NCBI GenBank assembly: GCA_023415605.1
Contig: JAEZKB010000271.1
Span: 1-15,573, forward strand
Length of the DNA stretch: 15,573 nt
Source of the DNA: Pseudomonadota bacterium
GTDB lineage: Bacteria; Pseudomonadota; Alphaproteobacteria; Rhizobiales; Devosiaceae
Reading direction: 5' to 3'
Under the pieces are notes generated by a model. It saw only the letters and a list, made by a program, of their open reading frames with translations, did no database searches and was not told the DNA's origin. Below are positions 13,752-15,573 of the stretch, piece by piece. A program made the translations under genes and the position numbers. Numbering within the stretch: the first letter of the stretch is position 1; each line of letters opens with the position of its first letter.

Positions 13752-13860
13752 CCACGCTTCGTGGTTCAACAAGCTTACGATGAGGGATACCTAGAGGGTT
13801 CCTCCGTCCCCTCTCCTCCGCGGCCGGAGCCGCAGCAGGGAGGGTGCCGAGGCCGCCGAC
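13752..13860. repeat. Convergent spacer with nested inverted repeats, possible terminator or dispersed repeat
   Basis: This spacer between convergent cinA and coq10 holds CCACG-CTT-CGTGG (13752-13764) immediately after the cinA stop, and a GCGGC-CGGA-GCCGC hairpin (13820-13833). The second lies inside a CT-rich/AG-rich arrangement in which CCCTC segments can pair with GAGGG on either side. None is followed by a clear U-run. The CCCTCTCC / GGGAGGG layout resembles a degraded copy of the palindromic intergenic repeats common in Rhizobiales; that is an inference. Confidence 0.4.
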
Positions 13861-14301
13861 CTAGTCCCCGAAGCGGCGGTCGGCTTCGGTGGCGAAGGCG
13901 TCCATGATTTCGTCCTGCTTGGCGGCGAAGGCGGGTTCGGCGACGGCAGCGATCAGCGGGTTGTTGAACTTGAAGTCGATGTCGAACCTCACCCGGGTCC
14001 CCTCGCCTTCCCGCTCGAACGTCCACTTACTGTCGAGATAGCTGAACGGGCCATCCACCGCGACGGCGGTGATGGTCAGCGCGTTGGAGTCGAGAGTGAC
14101 CTTGGACGTATAGGACTGGGTGATCGGTCCGAACTTGATGGTCATGGTGGCGTAGCGCACCGACGCGTCGTTCGGGTCCGGCTTCACTGCCATAGCCTTG
14201 CAGTTGGGGATGAAGCGCGGATAGGACTCGAGATCGCTCACGAGGTCGAACATGCGCTCAGGCAGGTGCGGCGTGTGCCGCTCGTAGAATAGGTCGGGCA
14301 T
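13861..14301 (-). CDS. COQ10/RatA-type START-like protein (ubiquinone-binding)
   Basis: This 146-residue protein belongs to the polyketide cyclase/START-like group that includes mitochondrial COQ10, a coenzyme Q-binding protein needed for respiration, and E. coli RatA. Family features visible are the opening FYERHTPHLPERMFDLVSDLESYPRFIPNC (5-34) with the V-D-E-YP-F-P-C pattern, a beta-rich centre, GPFSYLDSKWTF (84-95) and the closing helix NPLIAAVAEPAFAAKQDEIMDAF (114-136). The ATG at 14301 lies 4 bases after the lipA stop; earlier in-frame starts would run into lipA. The lipA-coq10 pair is conserved in alphaproteobacteria, where the encoded protein is better regarded as a ubiquinone-binding factor than as a toxin; no antitoxin-like partner is present. 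Lipid ligand and cellular role are inferred from the family. Confidence 0.88.
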   Translation of the reverse strand: MPDLFYERHTPHLPERMFDLVSDLESYPRFIPNCKAMAVKPDPNDASVRYATMTIKFGPITQSYTSKVTLDSNALTITAVAVDGPFSYLDSKWTFEREGEGTRVRFDIDFKFNNPLIAAVAEPAFAAKQDEIMDAFATEADRRFGD

Positions 14302-14305
14302 GGGC

Positions 14306-15253
14306 TCAGTTATGCCCGAGCTTGGCGAGCCGCGCAGCCTTGAGCCGGGCGAAATCCTCACCGGCGTGGTGCGACGAGCGGGTCAGCGGGCTCGAAGAGA
14401 CCAGCGAGAAGCCCTTGGCCGTGGCGATGGTGGCGTAGGACTTGAACTCCTCAGGGGTCACGAAGCGGGCAACCGGATGGTGCTTGCGGGTCGGCGCCAG
14501 ATACTGGCCGATGGTGAGGAAGTCGACGTCGGCGACGCGGAGGTCGTCCATCAACTGGAGCACTTCGTTCCGCTCTTCGCCGAGGCCGACCATGATGCCC
14601 GACTTGGTGAACATGGTCGGATCGAGTTCCTTGACTCGCTGCAGCAGCCGGATGGAGTGGAAGTAGCGGGCGCCTGGGCGGACCTTGAGATATTTTGACG
14701 GCACCGTTTCGAGATTGTGGTTGAAGACGTCGGGCTTGGCGGCCACGACGACTTCGAGGGCGCCGGGCTTGCGCAGGAAGTCTGGCGTCAGGATCTCGAT
14801 GGTCGTGTTGGGATTGGCGGCCCGGATGGCGCGGATGACCTGGGCGAAATGCTCGGCACCGCCATCGACGAGATCGTCGCGGTCGACCGAGGTGATGACG
14901 ACATGCTCGAGGCCGAGCTTGCCCACGGCGTCGGCGACACTGGCCGGCTCATTGGGATCGAGAGCGGTCGGCAGACCGGTGCGCACATTGCAGAAGGCGC
15001 AGGCGCGGGTGCAGATCTCGCCCATGATCATGAAGGTGGCGTGCTTCTTGGACCAGCACTCGCCGATGTTGGGACAGCCCGCTTCCTCGCAGACGGTGAC
15101 CAGATTGTGCTCGCGCACGATCTGCTGCGTCTCCTTGTAGACCGGCGAACCGGGAGCCTTGACGCGAATCCAGTCCGGCTTGCGCAGGACCTCGGCTTCG
15201 GGCCGGTTGACCTTTTCGGGGTGACGGGGGCGGGTGTCGATCAAAGTAACCAA
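14306..15253 (-). CDS. lipA: Lipoyl synthase LipA
   Basis: LipA is a radical S-adenosylmethionine enzyme that inserts two sulfurs into protein-bound octanoate, making the lipoyl group of 2-oxoacid dehydrogenases and the glycine cleavage H protein. The 315-residue product has both iron-sulfur sites: the auxiliary cluster motif VCEEAGCPNIGEC (C55, C60, C66) and the radical-SAM CTRACAFC (C81, C85, C88). The C-terminal TRSSHHAGE (291-299) carries the Ser that ligates the auxiliary cluster; His stands where many LipA proteins have Tyr. The sacrificial-cluster and catalytic residues all appear intact. I chose TTG 15253, with AGGA 8 bases upstream; no ATG fits nearby. coq10 follows 4 bases after the stop. 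The upstream neighbour is the GlsB-like gene, separated by two hairpins; in relatives the pyruvate dehydrogenase/lpd cluster lies further upstream (from memory), which would fit its role. Confidence 0.97.
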   Translation of the reverse strand: MVTLIDTRPRHPEKVNRPEAEVLRKPDWIRVKAPGSPVYKETQQIVREHNLVTVCEEAGCPNIGECWSKKHATFMIMGEICTRACAFCNVRTGLPTALDPNEPASVADAVGKLGLEHVVITSVDRDDLVDGGAEHFAQVIRAIRAANPNTTIEILTPDFLRKPGALEVVVAAKPDVFNHNLETVPSKYLKVRPGARYFHSIRLLQRVKELDPTMFTKSGIMVGLGEERNEVLQLMDDLRVADVDFLTIGQYLAPTRKHHPVARFVTPEEFKSYATIATAKGFSLVSSSPLTRSSHHAGEDFARLKAARLAKLGHN

Positions 15254-15270
15254 GGCGCGGGTCCTGAGTT

Positions 15271-15285
15271 GGGCAGAGTCTGCCC
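15271..15285. promoter_or_regulatory. Palindrome upstream of lipA
   Basis: GGGCAGA-G-TCTGCCC is a perfect 7-base inverted repeat around one central base. It ends 17 bases before the lipA TTG. It could be an operator, a leader hairpin close to the ribosome-binding site, or chance. No known regulator consensus is recognised. Confidence 0.35.
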
Positions 15286-15314
15286 GGCGGACAAACCTAC
15301 CTCAAAACGACAAA

Positions 15315-15343
15315 AGCAGATAATGCGCCAGCGCATATCTGCT
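15315..15343 (-). terminator. Rho-independent terminator of the GlsB-like gene
   Basis: Reading on the minus strand, AGCAGAT plus ATGCG pairs with CGCAT plus ATCTGCT around a 4-base loop, with one bulged base, giving about 12 paired bases. The stem is followed directly by TTTTGTCGTTTT. This is the best terminator-like signal in the window. It lies about 60 bases downstream of the GlsB-like stop and about 60 bases before the lipA start. Confidence 0.65.
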
Positions 15344-15364
15344 GCAACCCGACCTTATGGGGAG

Positions 15365-15394
15365 CCGGACTGCGGGGACACGCCCGCAGCCCGG
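15365..15394 (-). other. Strong GC-rich hairpin just after the GlsB-like stop
   Basis: CTGCGGG pairs with CCCGCAG around GACACG, and after one A-C mismatch the stem continues with CCGG/CCGG, giving 11 paired bases. It starts 9 bases after the GlsB-like stop codon. No U-run follows on either strand, so it may stabilise the 3' end ahead of the true terminator at 15315-15343. Confidence 0.55.
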
Positions 15395-15403
15395 ATTGGC
15401 TAC

Positions 15404-15573
15404 TCAGGCGTGACGGCGGCCGCGAATGGCGCGACCGATCGCGATCAGCAGGCAGGCGCCCACGATAGCGACGATCAACTGACCCACGATGCCGCCCATG
15501 GTGGCGCCGAAGATCAGCATCAGGATGAAGTTGCCGACGACGGCACCGACGATCCCGAGAATGATGTTCATCA
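15404..15573 (-). CDS. GlsB/YeaQ/YmgE-type small membrane protein, 3' part
   Basis: The visible frame gives MNIILGIVGAVVGN... ending IRGRRHA, 55 codons before TGA, and runs out of the window at the right edge. The NIILGIVGAVVGNF segment and the following Gly-rich hydrophobic stretch (GGIVGQLIVAIVGACLLIAIGRAI) match the second half of transglycosylase-associated (GlsB/YeaQ/YmgE) proteins, about 80-90 residues with three membrane helices. The ATG at 15571 is therefore probably internal, with the first helix outside the window. The family is linked to stress responses, but its molecular function is unknown. Two of the expected helices are visible here, followed by a basic tail. Confidence 0.8.
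   Translation of the reverse strand, partial: MNIILGIVGAVVGNFILMLIFGATMGGIVGQLIVAIVGACLLIAIGRAIRGRRHA

Noticed and set aside
13861..14301. RatA toxin of a toxin-antitoxin system
   Set aside because: There is no RatB-like partner; the position next to lipA and the sequence pattern fit the COQ10-type ubiquinone-binding protein better.

Overview
The window reads as a chromosomal core region of an alphaproteobacterium, most likely from the order Hyphomicrobiales (Rhizobiales). A Devosia-like genome is my best guess but is not proven. The evidence is the gene order dusB-ntrB-ntrC-ntrY-ntrX-hfq-hflX facing mazG, a fused ispDF gene, a lipA-coq10 pair preceded by a GlsB/YeaQ-type membrane protein gene, and GC-rich codon use. 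There are no tRNA or rRNA genes, insertion sequences, CRISPR arrays, phage genes or other obvious signs of recent transfer.

Layout from left to right: (1) a fumarylacetoacetate-hydrolase-fold hydratase gene on the plus strand, with a poorly explained 228-base leader; (2) hpt (purine salvage) on the minus strand, diverging from mazG (nucleotide clean-up) on the plus strand; (3) a seven-gene minus-strand block from 11870 down to 2502. In transcription order this block is dusB, ntrB, ntrC, a 172-base gap, ntrY, ntrX, a 160-base gap, hfq and hflX. dusB/ntrB and ntrB/ntrC overlap by ATGA, and ntrY/ntrX overlap by TGATG, so translation is probably coupled within each pair. The two gaps suggest separate promoters or leaders for ntrYX and hfq-hflX; (4) a 174-base divergent promoter region; (5) ispDF and cinA (pncC-like) on the plus strand, with the cinA start codon directly after the ispDF stop; (6) coq10 and lipA on the minus strand, 4 bases apart, convergent with cinA; (7) a hairpin-rich spacer and the 3' part of a small GlsB/YeaQ-family membrane protein gene cut by the window end.

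Together the genes cover nitrogen and redox sensing (two histidine kinase/response regulator pairs), post-transcriptional control (Hfq) and ribosome rescue (HflX), tRNA dihydrouridine modification (DusB), isoprenoid precursor synthesis (IspDF), NAD recycling (CinA C-terminal domain), ubiquinone function (COQ10), lipoate synthesis (LipA), and nucleotide salvage and surveillance (Hpt, MazG).

I did not find a clearly new biological system. The strongest oddity is NtrX. Its AAA+ domain lacks the GAFTGA loop and has Ser in place of the Walker B Asp, while its neighbour NtrC keeps both motifs. Secondary leads are a tandem hairpin/terminator arrangement before lipA, a perfect 10-base inverted repeat placed just before both divergent start codons (dusB and ispDF), and a perfect ribosome-binding site on the strand opposite the ntrC-ntrY junction.
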